Assembly: GCF_022539315.1 (NCBI RefSeq)
Contig: NC_066333.1
Location: 2,852,001-2,916,000, forward strand
From: Serinus canaria
Lineage: Eukaryota; Chordata; Aves; Passeriformes; Fringillidae
DNA length: 64,000 nucleotides
Reading direction: 5' to 3'
Part shown: positions 1 through 11,056 of the stretch, piece by piece
Layout: the number at the start of each line of letters is the position of its first letter
Position numbering within the stretch: position 1 is the stretch's first letter
The notes under the pieces: model-generated
The model's database searches: none
What the model was told of the DNA's origin: nothing
What the model saw: the letters and a program-made list of their open reading frames with translations, nothing else
Translations under genes and position numbers: made by a program

Positions 1-925
1 TCCTGGTGTCCACCTGGAAGTGGTCTCCAGGCTGGGACAGGTTCCCAGAGCCCTGGGGACACCAGCAGGTCCCCCAGAAGATTGTGCCAAGGTGGGGGAC
101 CAAGGGAAGCCTGGAACAAGGAGGGGAGAAGCTGTAACTAAATTTGAAACGTGCTTGAATGGACAAGGTCTCTCTGGTAGTCTTGCAGCTCCAGCTGGAC
201 TCAGTGCAGGCAAATCCATTGCCAAGGAGTGCATGGAAGAGGGTTTGGGCTCTGTGTGGGAGATGGGTTTTGCTGAGAATTCCTTTGCACTAGAGGGGTG
301 TGCCCATGTCCCAAGGACACCCCTGTGTGTACCAGCAGCATCTCCCTCCTGCCCTGCAGCAAGATGAACCAGCCTTGGGAGCCTTGCCCACAGTTCATCA
401 CCTCCCTGCCAACCCTGGAGCCCCCATCCTCCTCTGCAGCTCCACAGCTCCTCCCCAAGCCTTGGAGTGCTGGGGGAAATCTGGGCTGGCATCCCTTAGC
501 ACCTCCAGGGGCAAGGGTGTGCCCAGGAGGAGAAAGAGGAGCCAAAGGTCACAATGAAGAAGAGGAGCTGGGCAGAAATGGTGGCCAGAGAGAGCAAGGG
601 AAGGCTGAGACACCCCAGCACAACCCCCTGTGCTTGGCTCAGGGTGACAAGTCCGTGCCAAGCTCTGGCAGGGCCCACACAGTTGGATGCCATGATTATT
701 TAACTGAGCTTCAGCCTGGCTATTTATGGACAGGAATCATGTCCAGGATCCAGGCTCCTCAAGGGTTTGAGTGCTCTTTGGGAATCTTCCAGGAAATGTC
801 AGAAAATTCTGATTAGGCAAAATCAAGGTTTTTTTCCACAGTAACCTCCCAGGCTGTTCAGCTGTGGCATGTGAGGAACCTGTGATGAAAAGCAGAGACA
901 GACAGAGGCAGGGCAGGAGCTGCCT
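1..925. other. Unannotated, single-copy-looking sequence
   Basis: I see no gene, RNA or recognisable repeat here. The base composition is moderately GC-rich with few CpG dinucleotides. Short overlapping open frames occur on both strands, but none has a recognisable domain, and overlapping frames of this size are expected by chance in GC-rich vertebrate DNA. Confidence 0.5.
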
Positions 926-929
926 GCAG

Positions 930-1100
930 GAGTGAATCACAGAATGACCAGGTTGGAAGAGACCTTCTAGATCATCGAGTCCAACTCAGCCCCAACCCCT
1001 CAGCTAAACCCTGGCACCCAGTGCCACATCCAGGCTTTGTTAAACACAGAGAGGCTGTGTTTAACAAAGTCCTCCTGGCCAGCAAGGACTCCAGCCTGGG
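930..1100 (-). mobile_element. CR1 LINE 3'-end fragment, antisense
   Basis: The + strand reads AATCACAGAATGACCAGG, then GGTTGGAAGAGACCTTCTAG, ATCATCGAGTCCAAC and a stretch matching 'aaaccctggcacccagtgccacatccagg'-type CR1 3' UTR. This is the reverse complement of an avian CR1 3' end, so the element lies on the minus strand. Only the last few hundred bases of the LINE remain, as usual for 5'-truncated CR1. It contains an unusual perfect 15-bp hairpin at 1035-1069. Family assignment is from memory of the consensus; the subfamily is not resolved. Confidence 0.8.
1035..1069. repeat. Perfect 15-bp hairpin inside CR1 fragment
   Basis: CTTTGTTAAACACAG at 1035-1049 is followed by a 5-base loop and its exact reverse complement at 1055-1069. 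The usual CR1 has no palindrome at this point as far as I recall, so the right arm may have been copied from the left by a template switch during replication. Confidence 0.85.
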
Positions 1101-1707
1101 AGCAGGGATCCTTCTTGCCCCCTGGGAACAGCTTCCACTGGGCTCCATTGATGTTCAACCCCATCCCTGTTGTGGTGCTGTTGAGGGTCCCCAGGACGAG
1201 GTGAGAGATGAGAATCTGACTCCAAGTTCTCAGAAGGCTGATTTATTATGTGATGATAGTATATTATACTAAAAGAAAATTATATACTAAAACCATACTA
1301 AAGAAAGAGAAAGGAAACATCAGAAGGCTGGAAAAGAATGAATAATAAAAACCCATGACTGACCAGAGGGTCTGACACAGCTGGACTGGGATTGGTCATT
1401 AATTAAAAACAATTCACATGGAACCAATCAAAGATGCACCTGTTGGTAAGCAACCTCCAGACCACATTCCAAGCAATCAGATAATTATTATTTTCCTTCT
1501 TTTCTGAGGCTTCTCAGGAGAAAAATCCTGGTGAAGGGATTTTTCAGAAAATATCATGGTGACACATCCCTGGGAGCAGTTATCCACAAAAGCTTCATCA
1601 GGGAGTGCTGGGATTCTTTTTGCCCCCTGGGAACAGCTTCCACTGGACTCCATTGATGTTCAGTCCCATCCCTGAGAGCAGTTGTCCATAAAAGCTCCAT
1701 CAGGGAG
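1101..1707. repeat. 102-bp tandem duplication, first copy split by an LTR
   Basis: The second copy is intact at 1606-1707. The first copy is 1101-1167 plus 1571-1605, interrupted by the LTR at 1168-1564 and the second copy of its 6-bp target duplication. Both copies share GAACAGCTTCCACTGG, CTCCATTGATGTTCA, CCATCCCTG, and the 'aaaagct-catcaggga' end, with a few substitutions. The intact copy shows the target before insertion, so it serves as a local empty-site reference. Confidence 0.85.
1168..1564 (-). mobile_element. Solo LTR, ERVK-like, 6-bp target duplication
   Basis: This 397-bp block begins TGTTGTGGTG and ends GGTGACA on the + strand, so it has TG...CA ends. It is flanked by an exact 6-bp direct repeat, CATCCC, at 1162-1167 and 1565-1570. 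Read on the minus strand it starts TGTCACCATGATATTTTC. It carries an AATAAA at the complement of 1242-1247, near its 3' end, where an LTR polyadenylation signal belongs. A 6-bp duplication is typical of class II (ERVK-like) elements. No internal viral sequence is present, so this is a solo LTR left by recombination. Related copies in the window lie at 34319-34653 and 48621-49042. I recognise it as a passerine LTR type but give no family name. Confidence 0.85.
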
Positions 1708-2445
1708 GTGAGTTTGAAGATCACACCATTGGAGAACTTCTCCCAGCTCCCATTCCAGCTGCTGCAGAAGGCAAGGAGGAGAAAATGAAATACGAAAACA
1801 AACTAAAAAATCCAGCTTGCTGTGAATGTTAGGGGAAAGCTGCAGCTTGAGGAGGTGGTGCAAAATTCCCCTCCACTGCAGCCCTGAGGATTCAAAAATT
1901 GGGAGTTGTATCTCCCCAAACTGGGTCTCTGCCTTACAAAAAAAAATCCATGAGTATTTATCTGTATCTCAGTGTGAATAAAGAATGGGAAGGGGCTTTA
2001 AATGTTCTTTCTGAATTTTGAAGAACATATTTTGAATCTTTTCTCTGCAATGCTGAGATTCAATTTTTTTTTTTTTTTTTTTTTTGATTAGTGGCTGACA
2101 TTGCTGGGCAGTGTCCAGCTCCAGGAGCCACAGCTTCCAAAGGACTCCTGTGATGAAAAAACAGCAACACCAGGGGAGATTGTCAGCATTCACAGAATCA
2201 AAAAAGGATTTCATTTGAGAGACAACTTCCAAATGAACTGTGAGCCAGGTGTATAAATAAAGTGCATGTGAAAAACCTTGTGGAGGAGAAGGATTTGCTT
2301 TCTTCTTTGCCTGTTAAATACTTCCCTCAAATCCATCTGTCCCAAAATTAGGCAGGTGGGTGGTAGGGAGCTTGGCTGGGTTGGGATCTCAGTCCAGGCT
2401 GGACACCCAGGCCTGCTGAGATACCTGCACCATCAGAAGGGAGGA
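1708..2445. other. Unannotated sequence with a 22-T run
   Basis: No gene or transposon is recognised. The only clear feature is an uninterrupted run of 22 T at 2064-2085. It could be the A tail of an old minus-strand retroposed copy, but I see no recognisable body next to it. Confidence 0.5.
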
Positions 2446-2752
2446 GGAGCTGTCAGGGGCAACATCTCTTGGAGGTGGGATCTTGGAGCTGTCAGGGGCA
2501 ACATCTCTTGGAGGTGGGATCTTGGAGCTGTCAGGGGCAACATCTCTTGGAGGGGGGATCTTGGAGCTGTCAGGGGCAACATCTCCTGGAGGTGGGATCT
2601 TGGAGCTCTGGGGCAACATCTCCTCTATGTGGGATCTTGGAGCTGTCAGGGGCAACATCTCCTGGAGGTGGGATCTTGGAGCTCTGGGGCAACATCTCCT
2701 CTATGTGGGATCTTGGAGCTGGAGGGGCAACATCTCCTGGAGGTGGGATCTT
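2446..2752. repeat. 39/37-bp minisatellite, 8 copies
   Basis: Units start with GGAGCT at 2446, 2485, 2524, 2563, 2602, 2639, 2678 and 2715. The first four are 39 bp and carry GTCAGGGGCAACATCTC. The fifth and seventh are 37-bp variants with CTGGGGCAAC and a CTCTATG block, giving an alternating 39+37 order at the distal end. This looks like an early higher-order repeat. Open frames through it (up to 174 aa) are low-complexity translations of the array, not genes. Confidence 0.92.
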
Positions 2753-3045
2753 CCACCATTAAGGAATCCTTGGCATCTATTTCAAAGTCCGATGTAGGAT
2801 GATCAGGGCCTGACATCCCTGCAGGCTGAGGTCTCTCCTGGAGACAGCCTCTCTGGATCTGTTCTCATTTCAGCCTCAGCTGGGTCCAGCAAGGGAAAAG
2901 AGGCCAACAGTGAATGCTGTCTCCAGCCCTCCCTAGATGGGTGCCAAATCTCACAAACAACTTCAGCCTCAAGCTGCAAATGCACCATTCAGGGGGGCAG
3001 ATATGAAGCTGTAATCATCTGGGATTTGCTTGTTGCCTATATGGT
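2753..3045. other. Unannotated spacer
   Basis: I see no gene, repeat or strong motif between the minisatellite and the next CR1 fragment. Confidence 0.5.
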
Positions 3046-3372
3046 CACTTGGTCACAGAGTGGTTTGGCCTGGAAGGGATTTTAAAGTTCATCTCATTCC
3101 ACCCCTGCCATGGGCAGGGACACTTTCCACTGTCCCAGGGTGCTGCAAACCTTATCCAAACTGGCCTTGGACACTGCCAGGGATCCAGGGGCAGCCACAG
3201 CTGTTCTGGGCACCCTGTGCCAGTGTTTTACCACTTTCACTGTAAAAAATATCCAGTTTAAATTGACCCTCTTTTAGTTTAAAAATCATTCTCCCTTGTC
3301 CTACTTCAACCGCTCCTTCCAAAAAGTTTGTCCCCATCTTTCTTACAGAACCCCCACAAGTACTTCATCCTT
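3046..3372 (-). mobile_element. CR1 LINE 3'-end fragment, antisense
   Basis: The + strand shows successive CR1 landmarks in reverse-complement order: CAGAGTGGTTTGGCCTGGAA, GCCATGGGCAGGGACACTTT, GGGATCCAGGGGCAGCCACA, TGGGCACCCTGTGCCAG and TTCTCCCTTGTCCTA. The AATCACAGAAT-type tail is degraded to GGTCACAGAG. The fragment runs on to about 3370, where similarity fades. It is 5'-truncated and non-coding. Confidence 0.9.
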
Positions 3373-3535
3373 TAATCCTGCTGAAATCAGTGGGAATGCC
3401 CCTCTGGAAAATTAGACCTGAAAGAATATTTTGCCTTGAATTTTAGCAGGGCAGCCTCCCAAGAGAGCAGAACCCCGGGCTGTCAGAGCCCTGCCCCGTA
3501 CCCATGAGAGCTGCTCTACCCCCTGCTCCTCCCCA

Positions 3536-3872
3536 GGTAGAGATAATTACCTTCCCCTAATTGCCATCTCCTGGTCATTAGCTGTGTGAGCTGTTTACCC
3601 CAAAACACGAAGGCAGGGTAGGAGTGCTTCATCCTAGGAGAGGGTTAATCTCCCGCTGGATGCAGGATGCCCTCATGGGAATGGAATGTGTAGTGTTGGT
3701 AAGTGGTTGTGCCCCAGAAGCCTTTGAGAGCCCACTGACTACTGCATGCTAACGATTGGTATTATTAAAGAACAATTGATGGCCTGTAACCAAACAACAG
3801 AAACTAATTACTGGAAAACTTTTATTGTCCTTTAATTACTGGGCCTCTTTGTCAATTAGCAGAAGAGAGAGG

Positions 3873-3905
<33 letters not shown>

Positions 3906-4080
3906 CTCGTTTTATAGCAACAATAAATTTTCCAAAACTACACTCATCAGTAGCTGCAGAAGCGAGTCTATTAACACACAATATTAAGGCCTGATATTTA
4001 CTCTGGCTGCTAAATGTAGGTGCTTCTCTCCTGAAAAAGTGCAGAGCTCTAGGAATACTAATCAGGGGGTTCTTGCTCTG
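3536..4080. promoter_or_regulatory. Candidate conserved non-coding element with homeobox-like sites
   Basis: This AT-rich block is rich in TAATTA/TTAATTAC-like cores (for example AGATAATTACC near 3541, ACTAATTACTGG near 3803 and CTTTAATTACTGG near 3830). It also has SOX-like AACAATTG and ATTGTCC motifs near 3771-3830. It contrasts with its GC-richer flanks and contains no transposon I recognise. A GA microsatellite interrupts it at 3861-3905. This composition resembles vertebrate developmental enhancers, but only cross-species conservation could establish that. Function is inference. Confidence 0.3.
3861..3905. repeat. (GA)n microsatellite
   Basis: AGAAGAGAGAGGGAGAGAGA is followed by a pure GA run to about 3905. 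Confidence 0.95.
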
Positions 4081-7000
4081 GCTCTGCTGATGCCTGGCAT
4101 GGCAGCTCTCACTCCCAAGGAATTTTACCCCTTGACCAAAGGTTTCTTTCTGCAAGGCTCCTCCAGCAAGCTGGCCCCGTGCCCACCAGGGAGCATGGAA
4201 ACTCAGGGAGGGTGAGGGTGGGAGGGAGACAGGGCTGGGCACTCCAGGGACAGAATCCAAGGGGGGCCAGCTCCTGCTTGTCCCTGAAATGTTCTGGGGG
4301 TGCAGGTATGTGTGGGACCCACCACCCCATTGGGGTTTGGCTGCACAGACCCATCCTTTTGTTCTGCTCCTTGGTCCTGGCTGTCCAGCACTATCCAAAA
4401 ATACTTTATTCAACTTTTTTTTTTTTAATCTTTTCTCATCTGCTGCCAAATAAATTATTTCTGGGCATATTGTCACAAGTAGTTAACCTTCTCTGAGGAG
4501 CTTTGAACTACAGTTACCCCCTGAAATGAATCACCAATCTTTTTTCTGTCACTTGGCAAAGAGTGCTCACCAATATAATTTTTTCCTAGTCGACTTTCTC
4601 TCATTAACTAGTTCATGCCTCAGCCAAAGGAAGTGATTTGGGCACCACCACTCCTCCCATAGCATGTGATTTACCAGGGAACCAGTCCCCATCCCAAAAG
4701 GTCCTTCCAGGTTCCTTCTCCCACTGGGGAGATAGATAAGAGAGCAGAGAGAGGCACGAGGCCAAACAGCACTTTTCTCAGGGATGAGATGCTTTGTGAG
4801 ACACAGTCATTGCCAGAATCCTAAAAGCTACAGCTGTAATGGCTTTCACTTGGGATGGACTTTCATTTGGGATGGACCTTTCTTCCCCTCAATGAGGGGA
4901 TCTGGATGCCTTTGCCTTTGAGTATTCAGGAACTTCACCAGTTTTTATGACATCTCTATGGGCAGAGGCAGGGACAGAGCTTATTGGAAGGAGTTAAATC
5001 CCTCCCTGGAGTACCTGCTTTTAAAAACACCTTGCAAAAGAGCAAAGTACCAACCTTTTTATCAGAAAACAAATATCATTCCCACTCCTGTCGGCAAACA
5101 CTGCAGCCACCGGGTTTTCCCGAACGTTGGCTGTGCCCACCCTGGCAGCCCCTGCTCCCTGTGCTCAGCACACCAATGGTGGGGATTCATGGCTGAGGCA
5201 GGATAAGCACTGGGGAAGTAGCTTAGAAATTTGTCACAGGCTGTCTTACTTTATGTTGCTTGAATAGACTCGGGGTTTGTGCTATCAGAGGGAATCCGGA
5301 GTAGCTCCCGCAGGTGACCTTAATAGCGACAGTAATCTGTGCTGGTTTGACACATCTATCCCTGTGTGATGATGCAGAGGAATAGCTAATCCTATAAAAA
5401 GCAAGCCAAGCTACATGGGATTTCTGGAGTTTACCCACAGAGCATTTTTATTCTATTTATCTCCCAAATTTCCCTCCTTTCCCTCTTCAGCCAGCCCGAG
5501 CAGAGGAGAATGGCACACCTCTGTCCTCACAGGTGGTTTACAAACACTGTGTGCCTGGGGTTGCACACCCAGAGATCCTCTGGGGACAGGACAGAGCCAT
5601 AAACTCCAGGATGAGGCCCTTGGCAGGGGTCCTGGGGGCTGTTATCACCGAGCAGGGCAGGATGTGGGATCAAAGAAGCACCTGCTGCAGAGCCATGGAG
5701 TAACGGAGCCCAGGCACCGCCCACAGGGACAGGTGGCTTTGCCTTCCCCCACCTTTATCCCTGGTTTCTTTCCTTCTCTATATCCTTGTTTCTTTCCCCC
5801 TTTTATTTTTTCTTTTCTGCTACTCACACAACCCCCTTTCTCTTCCTGCTTTGCAACTTTTTTTCTCTCTCTGAAAAATAACAAGGGAAGGTGTAGTATC
5901 TCCCTTTGTCCTAATTTCCTGGTAGGGCTGATTTCAGAGCTCCTGTTCCTGAGAATTTCTGTGTTACACACACACCTGGTACTGATGGGGAGATGCACTG
6001 CAGGGTGAGTGACCTTAAACAAGAAGGGAAGTCCTTACAGCAGCATGTATTCTTAGGAAATTGTACAAATAATGGTATCTAAAGTCAGGTTTCTGCCAGG
6101 AGAGGTGTTTCAGTTGAAAACTGTTGTGACAGATTCTTGAAAGCTGGGAGGAAAAGCAAGAAAAAGCACATATGGAGAGAGCCAAGGTTACACAGTCACT
6201 GAAATTCTGTTTTGCCTTCACCTACCTCATGGCCTTTTGCTCCCTGACTCCTTCTTCAAGGCCTGGGTCTTGTCACTGCTTAGAGAAGGGGTCTCTGCTG
6301 GGAAAAACCTCATTGCTCTGGGCAGGTGCTGAAGCAGCCTGACAGAAAGAGCTGTAATGACAAAGCAGCCCCAAAGGCCAAGGCATCCCATCCCCAGGGC
6401 CATGGCTGTCTGTCTCAGAGAGCTGTCTGCAGGTCCTGGGGTTCCTGAGCAAATCTGGGCTTTCTCTGTCCTCTGGAGTTTGCTACTCCTGCCTTTCATC
6501 CAGCCTTTCCCAGGAATGCCTGTCTCCAGAAGCAGCAGAGGGGGAAGCTGAGGCACAGAGGTGCAGCTTTTCCCACAGCACCTTGGGGGATCCCATTCCA
6601 GCCCCTCCATCACTGGGAGTGGGCACTGCCCACCTTAACCCCTGAAGGTCTCATTTTCCACTCATGCTCCCCCCACGTGCTCATCCCAGACTCGTGACCA
6701 TGCCTTGTGCAGGAGTTACTGCTAGAGACAAAGGAGACCTGGGACCTGTTTTCCCTCATTTTCTGAGGAAAGGGACACGAGCCAAGCTCTGTCCCCTGGC
6801 AGGGCACTCTAACCCTTGCTTGTATGTCCTAGCTGGTGGGTCTGTGGGAGCAAACCTCTGCTTGTCTCCAGAAGCAGAGCTGAGAGCCTGACCTGTGGTT
6901 TGAGCACAGGAAGAAGCACAGAGAGGCTCAAACCTCACTTCTGAAACACCGTGGTTGGGTGGTGTTTGCTTTCAGTGCCCCTAAAACACAGAGAACTCTG

Positions 7001-7206
7001 TGAGAGTTCTGGAGAGGGTCTCTGGAGAGACCATCCCTGTTAGGCAACAAGCAATTACAAAAACGAATCACCTCCCTCTGGGGCTCTTCCTGAGGGGTTT
7101 TCTAGCAATTCTGGCCTTGAGCACCAATATCAATCACATGCCTTGGGCTGGCCACCTCTGCTGGCAGCAGAGCTCAGCAGCAGAGGTGAGATCCACACCC
7201 TCCCTG

Positions 7207-7242
7207 TCACACGTCCCCTGCTCTCACAGCAGGGACGTGTGA
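7207..7242. repeat. 15-bp hairpin with one bulge
   Basis: TCACACGTCCCCTGCT at 7207-7222 pairs with AGCAGGGACGTGTGA at 7228-7242 around a 5-base loop. One extra C bulges in the left arm. No T run follows it. I assign no function. Confidence 0.8.
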
Positions 7243-8209
7243 ACTTCACAGCTCTCTCTGACCCACTTCAATGCAGGTGCTTTTCTCAGAGAGCAGGAGG
7301 AGTGATTTCCTCCCACAGAGCTGCCCTGGCTCTCCCTGGGAAAGGACAAAGCTGCCTTGGGGTCCGTGTTCCCCTCTGAGAGCAGCAGAGCTGAGGAGCC
7401 GTGTGAGACAGGCACGGGAAGCAAAGAGGCACCTGCTCCTCTCTGGGGCTGTTGTCAGGATGCTCCCCCCTCTCTGACATTTTAGAAACCCCATTTCTAA
7501 GAGAGACACACGTGATGGAGAGATATTTGGGTTTCACTTCTGAAACCCAGAGATTTTGTGCTTCGTCGTGACTTTTCCTTGCAAATGAGAGCAGGTCCCA
7601 AACCCAGGCTCAAAAACCAGAAGGAAAATAAGGAGGAGTTGCAATTAAAAGTGAAAACCTTGTGACAGTTTGGCTGGTTTTGTGGTTTGGGAACCTCAGA
7701 AGTTTTTAACAGTTGGGGTTGGCAATACTTTTAAATTACAGGGAATAACTTGCCTTTTTATAGAGTCTTTCATCTGGGGGATCCCAGCTGGCTTCAGCAG
7801 CTAAACCCACAACTATAACCACCATGACACGGCCACTTGGAAGGTGAGGCTGGCAGAGCCAGCCAGAGGTTCCCAAAGAACCTTTACCAAGGGAATGGGA
7901 CCTTCATCAGCCCCACCTGACCAGGGCTTTTCAGAATCATTGCAAAATGCAAAATCCAGCACAGATCCCAGCACCAGGGACACTCAGGTGACACCAGGGA
8001 CTTTGCAGCCTGGGTCTGTCTTCCACCCTGCTCCCTCAATAGCTGTTTCCAAACCAGCCTGTTGCTGTTTCACCTGGATGAAGGGGATATTTCATGTTTT
8101 CTCAGGCAGGAAGCAGAATTCTAGCAGCAGGCTTGATTTTTAGGCAAGTCTGTCCTGTGTTGTCAGAGTGGGAAAGCTGGGAGATGGTTTATATGCAGGG
8201 ATATGGATG

Positions 8210-8360
8210 GTGCATCTTCTGGAGATCATTTTCAACACAAACAAACACATTATTGTGCTATTATGCAATAATGAACACGATTTACTGGTTCTATTTATAC
8301 AAAATTAAATCATTAACTAATGAGACTACAATTTAATCTTAATTTTCAGTGATGTTTTTA
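8210..8360. promoter_or_regulatory. AT-rich block, possible conserved non-coding element
   Basis: The block contains TTATTGTGCTATTATGCAAT, AAATCATTAACTAATGAG and ACAATTTAATCTTAATTTTC, a cluster of homeodomain- and POU-like cores in otherwise mixed-composition DNA. No repeat is recognised. Whether it is conserved cannot be judged from one sequence. Confidence 0.22.
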
Positions 8361-9785
8361 ACTACAGGAAATTGCCAGAAACACACAAAATTCCCCCTTT
8401 TCTATGGTTAAATGATTCAGAGCCTGGGTGGCTCCCCCATGCCAACCTAAGGGCAGTAGTTTAGTGACACATTCTTTCTACCACGTTTGAGGGCATGAGA
8501 AATATCTCCAGAAATTAGGAAGGCACAGGTGCTCACCACTTCTCACAAGAAACTGGTTTCAGGCCAGCCACCAAAGAACTCTTCAAAGAAATCCATCAAA
8601 CCTGGGCAAGGAAGAGCCACCCAGTGCCAACTCCCAGCACAGAAGAGCCCTGGTCCAGGGTCTGGAGCATTCTGAGATGCTGCTGACATAAATCCATCCA
8701 GCAGCAAGGTTCCCCATTTGAACCAGGCTGGTTTGCTCCTGGAATCCCATATGGAACACAGTGGTACAATAGACCTGCAGTATATAATTATCAGGCTGTA
8801 TCTGCTTTCATATCACAGGTATTTTTAGATGTGTCAGTTTGAAATCTGGGATTTAGTGCACAGAGCCTAATGGATTGTTCTTTCTTTCCCTCCTCTTTTA
8901 ATGTCAACTCTCAATATGCATGAAGCAGACATAAAAGCACTTTTGTGCAGGTGCTGTGAATCTCTCAGCACAGATGACAAGGGGAGATGGTTTTCTAGAT
9001 TCATTGAGCTTCAGAGGAGACAGAGCTCAATGATCCAGCCTGAGCTCCTGCACAGACACAGCTCAGGTTTCCCCCACAGCCCCTCCAGGAGCCCAGCAGC
9101 TCTGCACATCCCAGAGAAGGCACAGTGGATCTCTTTCCTCCAGGGGTGGCTCCATCCTCCCATGTGGGGCCACACTCAGGGCCCAGAAAGGACGAGAGGG
9201 GGAAGTCACACTTCAATTCTGTGCAGCACTTCCAGAGCTCCATTCTGCCCAGCTCAAATCTGGCAGCATCACAAAGGGAGCCAGAGCAGCCAGGTCCAGG
9301 CTCCTCTGAGAGGGGACATCCTCCACCTGCCTGAGGCTGGGTTTGGCCTCAGAGGCTGAAATGCTGATTTACTCCAGCCTGCAGGCACTTACTCCTGTCT
9401 GGAAGGCAAAATATTGGCTGGGACATGACTCAGGGCCAAGTGGGTCCATACCTGCTCCCACCTAAGGCAGGGAGGGTTTGCAGCATCCCCCCAGCAATGG
9501 GTGACCCAGAGGCCTCCTGAGCCCTCAGAGGCTCCGTGGTGAGCTGCAGAAGGGGACAGGCTGGGGACAGCCCTCCCTGTAGCTGAGGGCTCTCATGGTG
9601 GGATGCAGGGAGAAGAAGGAGCTGAGGTGGTGTTTGATCAAGTGACACCAATGGCAAAAAGGAAAAACAGCTGGAGCATGTTATCCTCTGAGTTTTAATT
9701 TATCAAAGTGGCATTGCTACAGCATAGTTCTGGATGTGCTCTGCTGTTGGATTAGATTCTGTTCTGATTCAGAGATGGGGTAGCT

Positions 9786-10100
9786 GAGAGGTGTTTTAAA
9801 AACTTTTATTCCATTTTTAGTCTCACGAGAAGGGTGAGACAATACAGATGTTATAACTCACACCATCACAACCAGAAGCCAACTATTTCCTAATTCCAAA
9901 ACACTATAAGTGTTTCTTGGCCTATCAGCTTTAGCTACACCATGCTGTAGATGCCTTAAAGCCAATCATTTAAAATCCCCCCTCACGGGTCCTACTGCAA
10001 AGCATCTTTCATAGCTGTACCCACACAACACAGTCCCCCCTAGGTACTGACCTCTGAGGGGTTTTTGGCAGACACATGAGAAATCCCTTGTCTTGGAGCT
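9786..10100 (-). mobile_element. LTR fragment of an endogenous retrovirus, antisense
   Basis: The + strand reads AAAAACTTTTATTCCATTTT, then GAGAAGGGTGAGACAATACA and TTTCTTGGCCTATCAGC. I recognise this as the 3' part of a common songbird LTR in reverse. On the minus strand AATAAA lies at the complement of 9805-9810, where an LTR poly(A) signal would sit. I could not find clean TG...CA ends or a target duplication, so the limits are approximate and the class is unresolved. Confidence 0.55.
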
Positions 10101-11055
10101 GACCCTCTAATAGCCCAGCTGTCTGAATTACTGGATTATATTACACTGGTTATATTTTACACCACTGCATCTGGCTCCTGGCCACGGCTCCAGAGAGATC
10201 TGCAGGGCTCTGCAAGCACAGAAACATATCACTGGGCTCACAGAGGGGGGCAGACCCCATTAAGGTGGGGTGCAGTCAGGTTAACACACCTTTCCTCTCA
10301 GCAGAGCTCCACAAACATGACCCCAGGTCCATCCCAGGGATCCAGGGAGGCTCAGCATGGCTCACTCCAAGGCCAGGCAACCAAAACCAGATCAATTCAC
10401 CCTGACCCAACGTTGCCACCTGGTTATTTTGCTGCTGGTTTATTGTTTCTTAGTACAAACTTCAAGTAAGAATCACAGAGGCTTTTTTTGATCTGATTTT
10501 TTTTTAAACTAACTCAGTGTCAGCACAGCATCAGAGTAAATAGAGGGGCAGCTCTGACTGCAATTGTAGTACCTGGCACACTGGCAATTTTTGATTGTGT
10601 GAATGATGCTCTGGGATTGTAGGAGAGGCATAACTGAGACAAAAAAGAAAATCCTTCAGCTTATTTAAGCTGTCACTACCATAGAACAGAAGCCCTTGTG
10701 GAAACCAGTAATTCATGGGAGCAGATTTTCAAAGTCCCCCTATTCAGGCATTTCAGCCCAAGGTAAACAACTCAGTTCTGGGAGTTAACTCCACCCTGTT
10801 TGAGGTTGAAATGAAGTATTTTGTTCCAGTGTGTGGTATTTACTTAATAGCTGTTATCAAGTTATTAAGAGATCCCCCTTGCACCACCTGCAGTGGCGTG
10901 CTGGATGTGTCACCACGGGTTCCACAGCAGAGCCAGCCCTGCAGAGAGGAGTCACTGAGCAAACAAGTAAAGAAAAAGGCAGTCAAAGATAAGGGGGAGA
11001 TGGGCGAGGGCAAAAATGTCTATTTTCATGAAGGCATCAGATTGTGAGGAAATAA
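10101..11055. other. Unannotated sequence
   Basis: No gene or recognised repeat is seen. Short open frames on both strands overlap each other and lack recognisable domains. Confidence 0.5.
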
Positions 11056-11056
11056 A

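Larger units (their letters stand above)
4081..9789. other. Long unannotated stretch, no gene or transposon recognised
   Basis: I see no exon with convincing coding character, no CR1 or LTR, and no RNA gene. Small features are an imperfect direct repeat of GGGATGGAC near 4852-4878 and a 15-bp hairpin at 7207-7242. AT-rich blocks near 8210-8360 and 8760-8935 could be conserved non-coding sequence. The 152-aa frame at 8901-9359 has no recognisable domain and is of a length expected by chance. Confidence 0.45.

Noticed and set aside
2446..2752. Regularly spaced direct repeats that might suggest a CRISPR array
   Set aside because: There are no unique spacers between units, and the genome is a vertebrate one. 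It is a minisatellite.
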